From: VGBK01 sp043810615
GTDB lineage: Bacteria > Actinomycetota > Acidimicrobiia > Spongiisociales > UBA11373
Assembly: GCA_043810615.1 (NCBI GenBank)
Contig: JBDROA010000007.1
Coordinates: forward strand, 5,354-69,353
Length of the DNA stretch: 64,000 nucleotides
Direction of reading: 5' to 3'
The position numbers and the translations under genes were made by a program. The stretch's first letter is position 1; every line of letters begins with the position of its first letter. Positions 1 through 8,317 of the stretch are shown one piece after another. The notes beneath the pieces were generated by a model that saw nothing but the letters and a program-made list of their open reading frames with translations, did no database searches and had not been told where the DNA came from.

Positions 1-124
1 CCAGGGGCAGAGGCGAGGGACGGCCCTCCTCCTCGGCCACCGCCACGGTCATGAGGTACATCTCCTCGCTGGGGGTGGTGCTCGCCTCGGCGCTCGCGCT
101 CCCCGACCCGGAATCTTTAGGCAT
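1..124 (-). CDS. DtxR/IdeR/MntR-family metal-dependent regulator, N-terminal fragment
   Basis: Only the first 41 codons are inside the window; the gene runs off the left edge. Reading leftward from an ATG at 124-122, the protein contains a 'TTPSEEMYLMTVAVAEEEG' stretch that matches the first helix of DtxR/IdeR proteins (IdeR: TTEMYLRTIYDLEEEG), the start of the winged-helix DNA-binding domain. Family members repress iron or manganese uptake genes when loaded with metal. The start was chosen because the ATG lies inside a 24-bp perfect palindrome (112-135) and a GATAAT hexamer lies 8 bases upstream, so the transcript may be leaderless and self-repressed. A second in-frame ATG at 61-59 is possible but would cut the conserved 'TTPSEE' lead-in. 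Whether it senses iron or manganese cannot be told from this fragment. Confidence 0.75.
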   Translation of the reverse strand, partial: MPKDSGSGSASAEASTTPSEEMYLMTVAVAEEEGRPSPLPL

Positions 125-135
125 CCCTAAAGATT
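112..135. promoter_or_regulatory. Palindromic operator over the DtxR-family start codon
   Basis: AATCTTTAGG-CATC-CCTAAAGATT is a perfect inverted repeat with 10-bp arms and a 4-bp spacer. The TTTAGG/CCTAAA core resembles DtxR/MntR-type boxes. The spacer contains the regulator's ATG on the minus strand, and a GATAAT -10-like hexamer (minus strand, about 138-133) overlaps one arm. Bound repressor would block its own transcription. A further half-site CCTTTAGGG lies at about 154-162. Autoregulation is an inference from position. Confidence 0.6.
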
Positions 136-238
136 ATCGGGGCGCCGCGCCTGCCTTTAGGGCCGAACGTCCCGGGTTGGGCGGTCGGCGCCCGGGCGAC
201 CCTCATGTGGCGCCCATGGGCGAGCCACCGGAGGCAGG

Positions 239-298
239 ATGGTCGACCTCAGCGGCGTCGGCATCACCAACGTCGCCAACGTGTACCGCAACGGTGAC
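239..298 (+). pseudogene. Possible N-terminal relic of ATP-type phosphoenolpyruvate carboxykinase
   Basis: An ATG at 239 follows a good Shine-Dalgarno (GGAGGCAGG) and begins MVDLSGVGITNVANVYRN, which resembles the N-terminus of ATP-dependent PEP carboxykinases of the 'L..(L)GI.NV..VYRNL' type. After about 18 codons the similarity stops and the frame continues antisense into the ABC permease gene, so no functional enzyme can be made from here. It looks like the start of a gene cut by a rearrangement or deletion. The match is short and judged by eye, so chance similarity remains possible. Confidence 0.28.
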
Positions 299-345
299 CG
301 CGGCCGGGCCGCGCCCCGACTGAGAGGGCGCAACCGGGATCCGGT

Positions 346-1521
346 TCAGTGGGTGAGCACCCGGCGCAGCCGCCAGGTGGCCACCACCAGGAAGCAGGCG
401 GCAAAGGCGGCCAGCACCCCCAGCTGCGGGAGGATGTCGAGCAGGCTGCCGTCCCGGCGTACGAGCTCGGCGAAGGCATCGATGGCCCAGGCGTGCGGGG
501 TGAAGCGGGCGATGGCCTGCATAGTGTCGGGGAAGAGCTCGATGGGAACCATGGCCCCCCCTACCGCTGCCAGCCCCAGCCCCAGCAACACGCCCAGGCC
601 TCCGGCCTGCTGCTCGTTGCGGAAGAGGGCCCCGGAGAGCATCGCCGCCCCGGACCCCACCAGGGCGAACATCACCACCACCGCAATCGCCCCCAGCGGA
701 TCGCCCCAGTTGACCCCGAAGACGAGCAGGGTCCCCACCATGATGTAGACGCCCTGCACCATGGCCACCCCGAACCGGCCGGCCACCTCCCCGCCCAGGA
801 TGACCCCGGAGGAGGTGGGGGTGGAGAGCATGCGCCGCGCCACCCCCAGGCGGCGGGTGAGGATCAGGTCGGCGGCCCCGGCCAGCGAGGTGAGGAACAT
901 GAATAGCGCCAACTGGGAGCCGGCCCCCAGGTCGAAAGCGCCCAGGTTCTCGAAGTCTTCGAATACCGAGTCCCCGGCCTGGCGGTAAGTCACGGTGATG
1001 CTCGGCTCCCGAGCCGCCAGCGCCTGGGCCACCGCCAGGGCGTCGGCGAAGGAGGCCACCCCCTTTCCCGCCGCGAAGCGGGCCGCCCGGATCGGCCGGG
1101 CCTGTGCCCCCACGACGTCGGCCACCGTCTCGCGGGCGAGCATCCCGTTTTCGTCGTCGCGGCAGGCCACGAAACCCACCTCCACCGACCCGCCACCCGT
1201 GAGGGCGGCGTCGTAGCCCTCCGGGACCAGCACCCCGGCGTTCACCTGGCCCCGTTGGACTGCCTCGGTGAGCGCCTCCGGCGAGTCGTAGCGGACCACG
1301 CTGATGTCGTCGAGGCCGTCGAGGCCGCTCACCAGGGCCGAAGCCAGCGGGCCCTCGTCACCGGCGACGTGCACTCCCACCCGGGCGTCGAAGCCGCCGC
1401 CGAACATCATCCCCAGGAGCAGGATGATGAACAACGGGAAGACGAAGACGAAGAAGATGTTGGTCCGCTGGCGCAGCATCCGCACCGTGTTCACCCACCC
1501 GATGGCGAGCACCTTCTTCAC
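346..1521 (-). CDS. ABC-2 type exporter permease (second of pair)
   Basis: A 391-aa integral membrane protein of the ABC-2 permease class (drug, polysaccharide or Na+ export type). One helix near residues 20-42 (FFVFVFPLFIILLLGMMFG) is followed by a large extracytoplasmic segment of about 170 residues and then five or six helices in the C-terminal half, the classic layout of NatB/YhgE-like subunits. The GTG start overlaps the TGA of the preceding permease gene (GTGA, 1521-1518), which implies translational coupling. With the ATPase at 2702-3646 and the permease at 1518-2699 it forms a three-gene exporter in which the two different permeases probably make a heterodimeric pore. The transported substrate cannot be inferred from sequence. 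Confidence 0.85.
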   Translation of the reverse strand: MKKVLAIGWVNTVRMLRQRTNIFFVFVFPLFIILLLGMMFGGGFDARVGVHVAGDEGPLASALVSGLDGLDDISVVRYDSPEALTEAVQRGQVNAGVLVPEGYDAALTGGGSVEVGFVACRDDENGMLARETVADVVGAQARPIRAARFAAGKGVASFADALAVAQALAAREPSITVTYRQAGDSVFEDFENLGAFDLGAGSQLALFMFLTSLAGAADLILTRRLGVARRMLSTPTSSGVILGGEVAGRFGVAMVQGVYIMVGTLLVFGVNWGDPLGAIAVVVMFALVGSGAAMLSGALFRNEQQAGGLGVLLGLGLAAVGGAMVPIELFPDTMQAIARFTPHAWAIDAFAELVRRDGSLLDILPQLGVLAAFAACFLVVATWRLRRVLTH

Positions 1522-2699
1522 GGCGCCAGCACCTTCGCCATGCGGAGCTGGGCCAGGCCCCCGGTGACCAGACCGAAAAGCGCCACGTAGAGGGCGGCGG
1601 GGAACACCGCGCTCACGCCGCCTCCGGCGGCGAGATCCCCCAGGCCCCGCAGGAACCAGGCGTGCGGGGTGATCAGGCTGAGCTTCCCGATGAAGCCCCC
1701 CATCTGCGAGACGGGGAAGAACGACCCGCCGAGCATGGCGAGCACGAAGCCGATGACCACCTGAAGGTTGCCCGCCTGCTCGGCGGTGCGGGCGAAGGCG
1801 GCCACCACGAACATCACCCCCATGGCGGCGATCACCCCGGCCAGGACCATGACCGCCACCCCGAGGGAGTTGCCCCACGAGGCGCCCAGCAGCACCGTCG
1901 TGCCCACGGCGAGCACCGCCATGCTCACGACCCCCAGGACGAAGGAAGTGAGGGCCTTGCCGGCCACGATGGAGCGGCGCGAGATGGGGGCGGCGAGCAG
2001 GCGGCCCAGGGTCCCGTTCTCCCGCTCCTCGAGGAGGCCGAGGACGCCGAACTGCACGGTGAGAAAGAGGAAGAGGATGCCCATGGCCGCCGAGTAGTAG
2101 GTGCCCGAGGACAGCTCCTTCGAGTTCTTCGTGTCCTCCACCAGGCCGAGGGGGTCGGGCACCGCCCTGGCGTCGGCCACGAGAGCCTCGGCCTCGCCCG
2201 CCTCGGGCGAGCGCCCGAGCGCGGTGAAGTAGGTCCCCAGCGACACCCCCACACCGTTGATCTCGCCCACGAACTTCCCGGCCACCGACCGGGCCACCTG
2301 GCCGGCGATGGGGCTGTTCACGTTGGCCACCACCTCGATGGCCGTGGTGCCGCCTCCCTCGGCGGCGGCGCTGAAACCCGCCGGGATGACGAAGGCGGCG
2401 TCGACCTTGCCGTCGGCGGCCATCTGCCGGACGAGCTCGGCCGAGGCCACTTCCTCGACGGCGAACACCCCCCTCTCGCCGAGCGGGGCCAGCACCTGGT
2501 CGACGAAGAGGCGCGCCGTCGGCCCGCCATCGTCGTCGGCCACGCCGAAGCTCACGTTCAGGGCGTTGTCGGCGATACCGGAGAAGAGCAGGCTGAAGAT
2601 GGCCGCCAGCCCCAGGGGGGCCACGATCCCCCACAGGTAGGCGCTGCGGTCGCGCAACCGCTGACGCAGATCCTTGAGGGCGATCCGCAGCGCAGCCAT
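1518..2699 (-). CDS. ABC-2 type exporter permease (first of pair)
   Basis: A 393-aa ABC-2 family permease. An N-terminal helix (residues about 22-42, YLWGIVAPLGLAAIFSLLF) leads into a large extracytoplasmic region. Five or six C-terminal helices follow, including the conserved ABC-2 segment 'FGVLGLLEERENGTLGRLL' just after the first of them, near residue 215. The gene begins 2 bases after the stop of the ATPase gene, and its own stop overlaps the next permease start, so the three are one transcription unit. It is distinct from, but about the same length as, its partner, as expected for a heterodimeric exporter. Confidence 0.87.
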   Translation of the reverse strand: MAALRIALKDLRQRLRDRSAYLWGIVAPLGLAAIFSLLFSGIADNALNVSFGVADDDGGPTARLFVDQVLAPLGERGVFAVEEVASAELVRQMAADGKVDAAFVIPAGFSAAAEGGGTTAIEVVANVNSPIAGQVARSVAGKFVGEINGVGVSLGTYFTALGRSPEAGEAEALVADARAVPDPLGLVEDTKNSKELSSGTYYSAAMGILFLFLTVQFGVLGLLEERENGTLGRLLAAPISRRSIVAGKALTSFVLGVVSMAVLAVGTTVLLGASWGNSLGVAVMVLAGVIAAMGVMFVVAAFARTAEQAGNLQVVIGFVLAMLGGSFFPVSQMGGFIGKLSLITPHAWFLRGLGDLAAGGGVSAVFPAALYVALFGLVTGGLAQLRMAKVLAP

Positions 2700-2701
2700 G
2701 G

Positions 2702-3646
2702 CTACTCGCGCAGCGCCTTGCCGGTCAGGTGGAGGAACACCGCCTCGAGATTGGGCTCGTCCACCTCGACGGAGTGGATCGACACCCCGGCCCCAGTGGC
2801 GGCGCCCAGGATGGCGGTCAGGGCCCGGTCGGCGCCGTCGACGATGAGGTCGATGCGCTCCTCGCCGGCGGTGACCCCTTCGACGCCGGGCACCGCCCGC
2901 AGTGCCTCCAGCGCGCCCAAGAGGTGCCCGGAGGCGGTGAGCCGCACCTTGTCCCGCTCCCCCACCAGGCGGACCAGTTCCGCCCGGGTGCCCTCGGCCT
3001 TGATCTCGCCCTCGTCGATGATGCCCACCCGGTCGCAGAGACGCTCCGCCTCCTCCATGTAGTGAGTGGTGTACAGCACCGCCATCCCCTCGGCACTCAA
3101 CTGCTCCACACTCTCCAGAATGGCATTGCGGCTCTGCGGGTCCACCCCCACGGTGGGTTCGTCGAGCATGAGCAGGCGGGGCTTGTGGAGCAGGCCGATT
3201 CCGATGTTCAGGCGGCGCTTCATGCCCCCGGAGAACTCACCGGAGCGGTCCTTGGCCCGCTCCTTGAGGCCGATGGTCTCGAGGACCTCATCGACCCGGG
3301 CGGAAAGCTCCCGGCCCGCCAGGCCGTACAGGTGCCCGAAGAACACCAGGTTCTCCCGGGCGCTGAGGTCGGGGTAGATGGCGATGTCCTGGGGGACGTA
3401 GCCGATGGCCGCCTTGGCGTCGGTGGAGGTGATGCGGATCTCCCGCCCGTCCACCAGCACCTCCCCGGCGTCGCTCTCCAGCAGGCCGATGGCCATGGAG
3501 ATGGTGGTCGTCTTGCCGGCGCCGTTGGGGCCGAGCAGGCCGTAGGTCTCTCCTTCGGCGATGTGGAAGGAGACGTCCTTGACGGCGACCAGATCCTTGA
3601 AGGCTTTGCGCAAGCCCCGCGCCTCGAGCACCAGGCGGCGTTCCAA
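2702..3646 (-). CDS. ABC transporter ATP-binding protein
   Basis: A 314-aa cytoplasmic ATPase energising the two following permeases. It carries Walker A (GPNGAGKTT, residues about 40-48), the signature 'FSGGMKRRLNIG', Walker B 'LLMLDEPTVGVDP' and the switch His in 'YTTHYMEEAERL'. The last ~90 residues form the accessory domain common to DrrA/NatA-like exporter ATPases. I chose a TTG start because AGGAGG sits 7 bases upstream of it; an upstream ATG at 3691 would add 15 residues with no ribosome site and no family match. First gene of the 346-3646 operon, transcribed divergently from another ABC operon starting at 3772. Confidence 0.9.
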   Translation of the reverse strand: MERRLVLEARGLRKAFKDLVAVKDVSFHIAEGETYGLLGPNGAGKTTTISMAIGLLESDAGEVLVDGREIRITSTDAKAAIGYVPQDIAIYPDLSARENLVFFGHLYGLAGRELSARVDEVLETIGLKERAKDRSGEFSGGMKRRLNIGIGLLHKPRLLMLDEPTVGVDPQSRNAILESVEQLSAEGMAVLYTTHYMEEAERLCDRVGIIDEGEIKAEGTRAELVRLVGERDKVRLTASGHLLGALEALRAVPGVEGVTAGEERIDLIVDGADRALTAILGAATGAGVSIHSVEVDEPNLEAVFLHLTGKALRE

Positions 3647-3771
3647 AGGCGGTCCTCCTGTGGTCGGGGCGAAACATAGCGGTTGGAGCACCGCCGGGCG
3701 GCGGTATCCGGCCGCAAGGTTCCCGACCCGCCTCTATGCTGCCCGGGCCGATCGGGCAGGAGGCAGTCAGG

Positions 3772-4730
<959 letters not shown>

Positions 4731-4734
<4 letters not shown>

Positions 4735-5516
4735 CGGTCCTCGCCGCCCCACCGGGCACGACGCTGCGCTCCGGGCCGAGGTACTGGTGGGACTCCTACC
4801 GGATGATGCTCCGCTGGGAGATGACCTCCCTGCGAATGGTCCTCGTGATCGCGGTCATCGTGCAGATCCTCACCGGCGCCGGCTTCGTCTTGGCCCTGGG
4901 CCTGTTCTTCGGACAGGTGCCGCCCCGGGCCGCCCTGTTCGTCTCCACCGGGGTGCTGGTGGTCACCCTGGTCACCATCGGCCTGGTGCTGGGGCCGCAA
5001 CTGGTCGCCATGCAGAAGGCGGAGAAGACCTACGACTTCCTATGGTCGCTGCCCGTGCCCCGCACCACTGCCGCCCTGGCCTGGGTCACCACCAACCTCG
5101 TCCTGGGCCTCCCCGGCATGGCCGTCGCCCTGGGAGTGGCCCTGCTCCGCTACGACCTCGACCTGCACGTCTCCTGGGCGATAGTGCCGGCGGTGCTCCT
5201 CACTCTGTTCACCGGGACCATGGTCGGCTACGCCCTGGCCCACGCCCTGGGCAACCCGATGCTGATCGCCGCCATCACCCAGATGCTGATCTTCGTGATC
5301 ATCGGCTTCTCCCCCATCAACTTCCCCGCCGACCAGTTGCCCGGGTGGCTCGCCGCCGCGCACCGCTGGCTCCCCCTGGCCCCCATGGCCGACACGGTGC
5401 GGGCCGGGCTCACCCGGGGGGTAGTGGAAGACGTGGCCCGCTCCTACCTGGTGCTGGGCGCCTGGGCCGCCGCCTCGATCGGTATCAGCGCCGCCGTTCT
5501 GGGAAGAAGGGGCTGA
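4731..5516 (+). CDS. ABC-2 type permease, six-helix small form
   Basis: A 261-aa membrane protein with about six helices and no large extracytoplasmic domain, the short ABC-2 permease type. It contains 'EKTYDFLWSLPVPR', a segment closely repeated in the following gene ('EGTYDFMWSLPVPR'), and 'FSPINFPADQLPGWLAAAHRWLPL', again mirrored next door. The two permeases are therefore paralogues made by tandem duplication and probably form a heterodimer driven by the ATPase at 3772-4734. The GTG start overlaps the ATPase stop by 4 bases. Confidence 0.87.
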
Positions 5517-5517
5517 G

Positions 5518-6294
5518 GTGACTGCCCATTCCCCCCCGGCCCTGCGCCACGGCGCCGTCTACTGGCTGGCGGGGTATCGAGGCATGCTCCGCTTCGACCT
5601 CGCCTCGGCGCGCGAGTGGCTCGCCCCCTTCATCCTGGTCCAGGTCCTCATGGGCGCCGGCATGGCCATCATCTACGGCTTCTATCTGGGCGACATGCCC
5701 GTCCCGGTGGCCACCTTCGTGGCCACCGGGGCCCCCACCCTGGCGGTGATCCCCCTCGGCATGGCCCTGGCCCCCAGCCTGATCGCCGGGCGCAGGATCG
5801 AAGGGACCTACGACTTCATGTGGTCGCTGCCGGTGCCCCGCCTGACCGCCGCCCTCTCCTCGTACACCCTGTTCACCGTGCTGGCCGCCCCCGGCTTCGC
5901 CGCCGCCCTGGGCATCGCCGCCTGGCGCTACCACCTCGACCTGCACCTCACCGCCTGGGTGGTGCCGGCGGTGGTGCTGTCGTCGCTCATGGCGGCCTCG
6001 GTGGGCTTCGCCGTGGGTCACGCGGTGGCGAACCCGGCCCTCATCAACGTGGTCACCAACCTGGTCATCTTCGTGGTGCTGATGTTCTCCCCCATCGCCT
6101 TCCCCATAGAGAACTTCCCGGGGTGGCTGGCGGCGGCGCACCGGGTGCTCCCCTTCTGGCACATGGCCAACGTGATTCGGGCCTCGCTGACCCAGGGCCT
6201 GGTCACCACAGTGGGAGTCTCCTACCTGGTCCTGGGGGCGTGGACGGCCGGCGCCTGGCTGCTGGCCGCCTGGGCGGTGGGGCGGAGACGTTGA
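5518..6294 (+). CDS. ABC-2 type permease, paralogue of the upstream gene
   Basis: A 258-aa, roughly six-helix ABC-2 permease. It shares the 'TYDFMWSLPVPRLTA' and 'FPGWLAAAHRVLPFWHMANVIRASLTQG' blocks with the preceding permease, showing a tandem duplication. The GTG start lies 1 base after the upstream stop, so the genes are cotranscribed. Likely the second half of the heterodimeric pore. It ends just before a strong inverted repeat (6300-6325) that could terminate transcription. Confidence 0.86.
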   Translation: MTAHSPPALRHGAVYWLAGYRGMLRFDLASAREWLAPFILVQVLMGAGMAIIYGFYLGDMPVPVATFVATGAPTLAVIPLGMALAPSLIAGRRIEGTYDFMWSLPVPRLTAALSSYTLFTVLAAPGFAAALGIAAWRYHLDLHLTAWVVPAVVLSSLMAASVGFAVGHAVANPALINVVTNLVIFVVLMFSPIAFPIENFPGWLAAAHRVLPFWHMANVIRASLTQGLVTTVGVSYLVLGAWTAGAWLLAAWAVGRRR

Positions 6295-6299
6295 GGGCC

Positions 6300-6503
6300 C
6301 CCTCTCCCGCGGCGGCGGGCGAGGGCGTGGGGTGAGGGCTTGCGCAGTCCCCCACGGCAGCGGCAGAGTCGGCGGGAAAACACCAGAAGGGCGGTGGAGA
6401 CAGGTCGCGTTTGCCCTCATCACTCGGCAGCCGCATCCCGAGCTCGATTCCGACCGGATCACGGTTGCCGTCTCGCGTCTCTCTCCCATTCGCGGGAGAG
6501 GCA
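6300..6503. repeat. REP/BIME-like intergenic palindromes
   Basis: CCCTCTCCCGC-GGCG-GCGGGCGAGGG (6300-6325) is an 11-bp stem with one mismatch, followed by GTGGGGTGAGGG. A second hairpin, CTCTCCC-attcgc-GGGAGAG, is at 6481-6500. This 'CCCTCACCCC...CCCTCTCCC...GGGAGAGGG' layout matches the REP-like intergenic repeats found in many high-GC bacteria. No gene is supported between 6295 and 6516. The first stem may also act as a transcription terminator for the upstream ABC operon. I see no other copy of this exact unit in the window. Confidence 0.5.
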
Positions 6504-6516
6504 GGAAGTGGCTCCC

Positions 6517-6732
6517 CTACCCCCCACCCTCGGCCTCGCCGGCAGCCACGATGCTCAGACGCACCACAGCTCCCAACTCGGGGCCGTGCGGGGTGCCGCC
6601 GCCGTAGTCGATCTCCACGGCGAAGCCGCCGAGGGCGGCGGGGATGCCGGCGGCGCGCAAGACCGCCACCCCGCCGGTGGCCCCCTCCGCCGCCGCCCGA
6701 ATCAGCTCACGGATCTCGCTGGTATCGCTCAC
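6517..6732 (-). CDS. Small hypothetical protein (71 aa)
   Basis: A short acidic protein beginning 'VSDTSEIRELIRAAAEG' with one amphipathic helix, then a Gly/Ala-rich middle and a beta-rich end ('GGFAVEIDYGGG', 'AVVRLSIVAAGEAEGGG'). I do not recognise the family. The GTG start is supported by GGGAG 7 bases upstream and by AGGAGG slightly further out. Codon third positions are strongly G/C, as in neighbouring real genes. It lies downstream of the thioredoxin-like gene on the same strand with a 122-base gap, so cotranscription is possible. The helix-plus-beta pattern resembles small trypsin-co-occurring (trypco) domains, but that is only a weak impression. Confidence 0.6.
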   Translation of the reverse strand: MSDTSEIRELIRAAAEGATGGVAVLRAAGIPAALGGFAVEIDYGGGTPHGPELGAVVRLSIVAAGEAEGGG

Positions 6733-6854
6733 GGTGACTCCCTTCCTCCTGGTCGCGGGGCGGAGCCTGGCTCGGGCCTGTCTCAGGAGTGTGCCAATCC
6801 CCCGCCCCGGCACACCCGGCCTTGCGCTCACCGGCAGGCTGCCGGGTAGCGTCC

Positions 6855-7427
6855 TCAGGCGTAGCCGGGTTCGTTGCCCGGGCGCCACTTGATCGAGCAC
6901 CCCAGGCTGGGGTGCTGCTCCGAGGGCACCGCGGCCCCGGCGAGGAGGGCGTCGATGGCCTCGCGGAGATCCTCACCGGTGACCGGCACCTCGCTGCCCG
7001 GGCGGCTGGCGTCGAAGCGCCCCCGGTACACCAGGCGCCGGTCGGCGCCGAACAGGAAGAAGTCGGGAGTGCAGGCGGCGGAGTAGGCCTTGGCCGTCTC
7101 TTGGGACTCGTCGAAGAGGTAGGGGAAGCGGTAGCCCCGGAGGCGGGCTTCTTCGGCCAGGAGTTCGGGAGCGTCGCCGGGATGGCTGCCGGGGTCGTTA
7201 GCGCTGATGGCGACCATCCCCAGGTCGGCCGGCGCATAGTCGGCCCGCAATTGCACCAGGCCGCCGCGGACGTGCTGCACGTAGGGGCAGTGGTTGCAGA
7301 TGAACATCACCAGCAAGGCAGGCTGGACGAAGTCCGTCAGGGAGACCGGCCGGCCGGTGAGAGGTTCGGGCAGGGTGAAGCCGGGCGCCGGGGTGCCCAG
7401 GGTGAGCCTCGTGGAGTTGACCGCCAT
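6855..7427 (-). CDS. Thioredoxin-fold peroxiredoxin-like protein (AhpC/TSA type)
   Basis: A 190-aa cytoplasmic thioredoxin-fold protein. It opens with the AhpC/TSA-type 'LGTPAPGFTLPEPL' and carries a CNHCPYV motif (Cys44, Cys47) at the position of the thioredoxin CxxC. Members of this 'CNHCP' group are annotated as thioredoxin family or redoxin proteins; they probably reduce peroxides or disulfides, but substrates are not established. The C-terminus ends 'SLGCSIKWRPGNEPGYA', including the 'GCSIKW' signature shared by the group. The ATG at 7427 has GAGGAG 5 bases upstream; an upstream in-frame ATG lacks one. Transcribed divergently from the anchored protein at 7514. Confidence 0.87.
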   Translation of the reverse strand: MAVNSTRLTLGTPAPGFTLPEPLTGRPVSLTDFVQPALLVMFICNHCPYVQHVRGGLVQLRADYAPADLGMVAISANDPGSHPGDAPELLAEEARLRGYRFPYLFDESQETAKAYSAACTPDFFLFGADRRLVYRGRFDASRPGSEVPVTGEDLREAIDALLAGAAVPSEQHPSLGCSIKWRPGNEPGYA

Positions 7428-7513
7428 ATCGCTCCTCGGTCGAATTGATGGCGGCATCGTATGGGGATATCGACCCCTACCGCACCCGGCGACGCGCCGG
7501 GTAGTGTCCCCTC

Positions 7514-8317
7514 GTGCTCGCGCGCCGCACCGCCCTTCTCGCCGCCGCCGGCCTCGCCGTCGGCGCGGTGGCTGCCTTCCTCCTCATGCCCCGCGGCGAA
7601 GGGGCTGCCAGCACCACCTCGACGACGGTCGGCGCCGCCACCACCACGACCACCGCCCCCCCGTGGGTAAACCGGCGGGAAACCCGCCTCGGGCCCGGCG
7701 TGATCCTCGCCACCGGCCTGCAGATGGAGGGCGGCCGGGTGCTCTTCACGTACGAGGTCGAACCCATCACCCCCCTCGCCGCCGCCGGCTCCCCCGACCG
7801 GCCGATAGAGGAAGTATCACCGGCGGCACCGGCCTCGTTCACCCTCACCTACCCCGGCGGCGCAGTCGCCGCACGGATCCTGGGCCCGGGACAACGGGCG
7901 GGGCGCTTCGACGTGCCCTCCGGGATCACCCTCGACCAGGTCCAGGCAATCAGCGTCGACTCCTACTGGGTGGCGGTCCCCGCCGGCTTCACCATCGACC
8001 TCTCCCCCTCGAGCGGCGCCTGGGTGCCCACCGCCCCCGGACTGCGGGCCCGCATCCTGAAAGTGGTGGAGCAGACGGAGAACCGCCTGGTCGTCGTAGA
8101 GATGGAAGGGGAGGCCGCCCTGGCCGGCGATCTTGCCATCGCCGGGGAAGGAAGGGAGTGGCAGTGCTCTTCCTACTCCCAGTTGGGAGGCCTGCGCTGG
8201 ACCCTCGACTTCCGCGGTGAGACCCTGCCCGACCCGGTGCGCCTGGTGGTGCGCGGCGTGGCCTGGATCGAGGTCGCCGGAGGCGGACCGGTGAGCCTGG
8301 AGGGGATACCGCGATGA
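7514..8317 (+). CDS. Membrane-anchored Thr-linker protein of unknown function
   Basis: A 267-aa protein with an N-terminal signal anchor (RTALLAAAGLAVGAVAAFLLM, about residues 5-24) followed by a Ser/Thr linker (STTSTTVGAATTTTT) and an extracytoplasmic beta-rich domain. There is no lipobox Cys, so it is probably a signal-anchored rather than a lipidated protein. No catalytic motif is visible. The stop overlaps the next start (ATGA, 8314-8317), so the two are coupled and both are anchored proteins with the same overall design; they may form one surface complex. The GTG start lacks an obvious ribosome site, so initiation may be leaderless. Confidence 0.72.
   Translation: MLARRTALLAAAGLAVGAVAAFLLMPRGEGAASTTSTTVGAATTTTTAPPWVNRRETRLGPGVILATGLQMEGGRVLFTYEVEPITPLAAAGSPDRPIEEVSPAAPASFTLTYPGGAVAARILGPGQRAGRFDVPSGITLDQVQAISVDSYWVAVPAGFTIDLSPSSGAWVPTAPGLRARILKVVEQTENRLVVVEMEGEAALAGDLAIAGEGREWQCSSYSQLGGLRWTLDFRGETLPDPVRLVVRGVAWIEVAGGGPVSLEGIPR

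Noticed and set aside
51..323. 90-codon plus-strand ORF at the left edge
   Set aside because: It is antisense to the DtxR-family start and runs through the palindromic operator; the minus-strand reading has clear family similarity.
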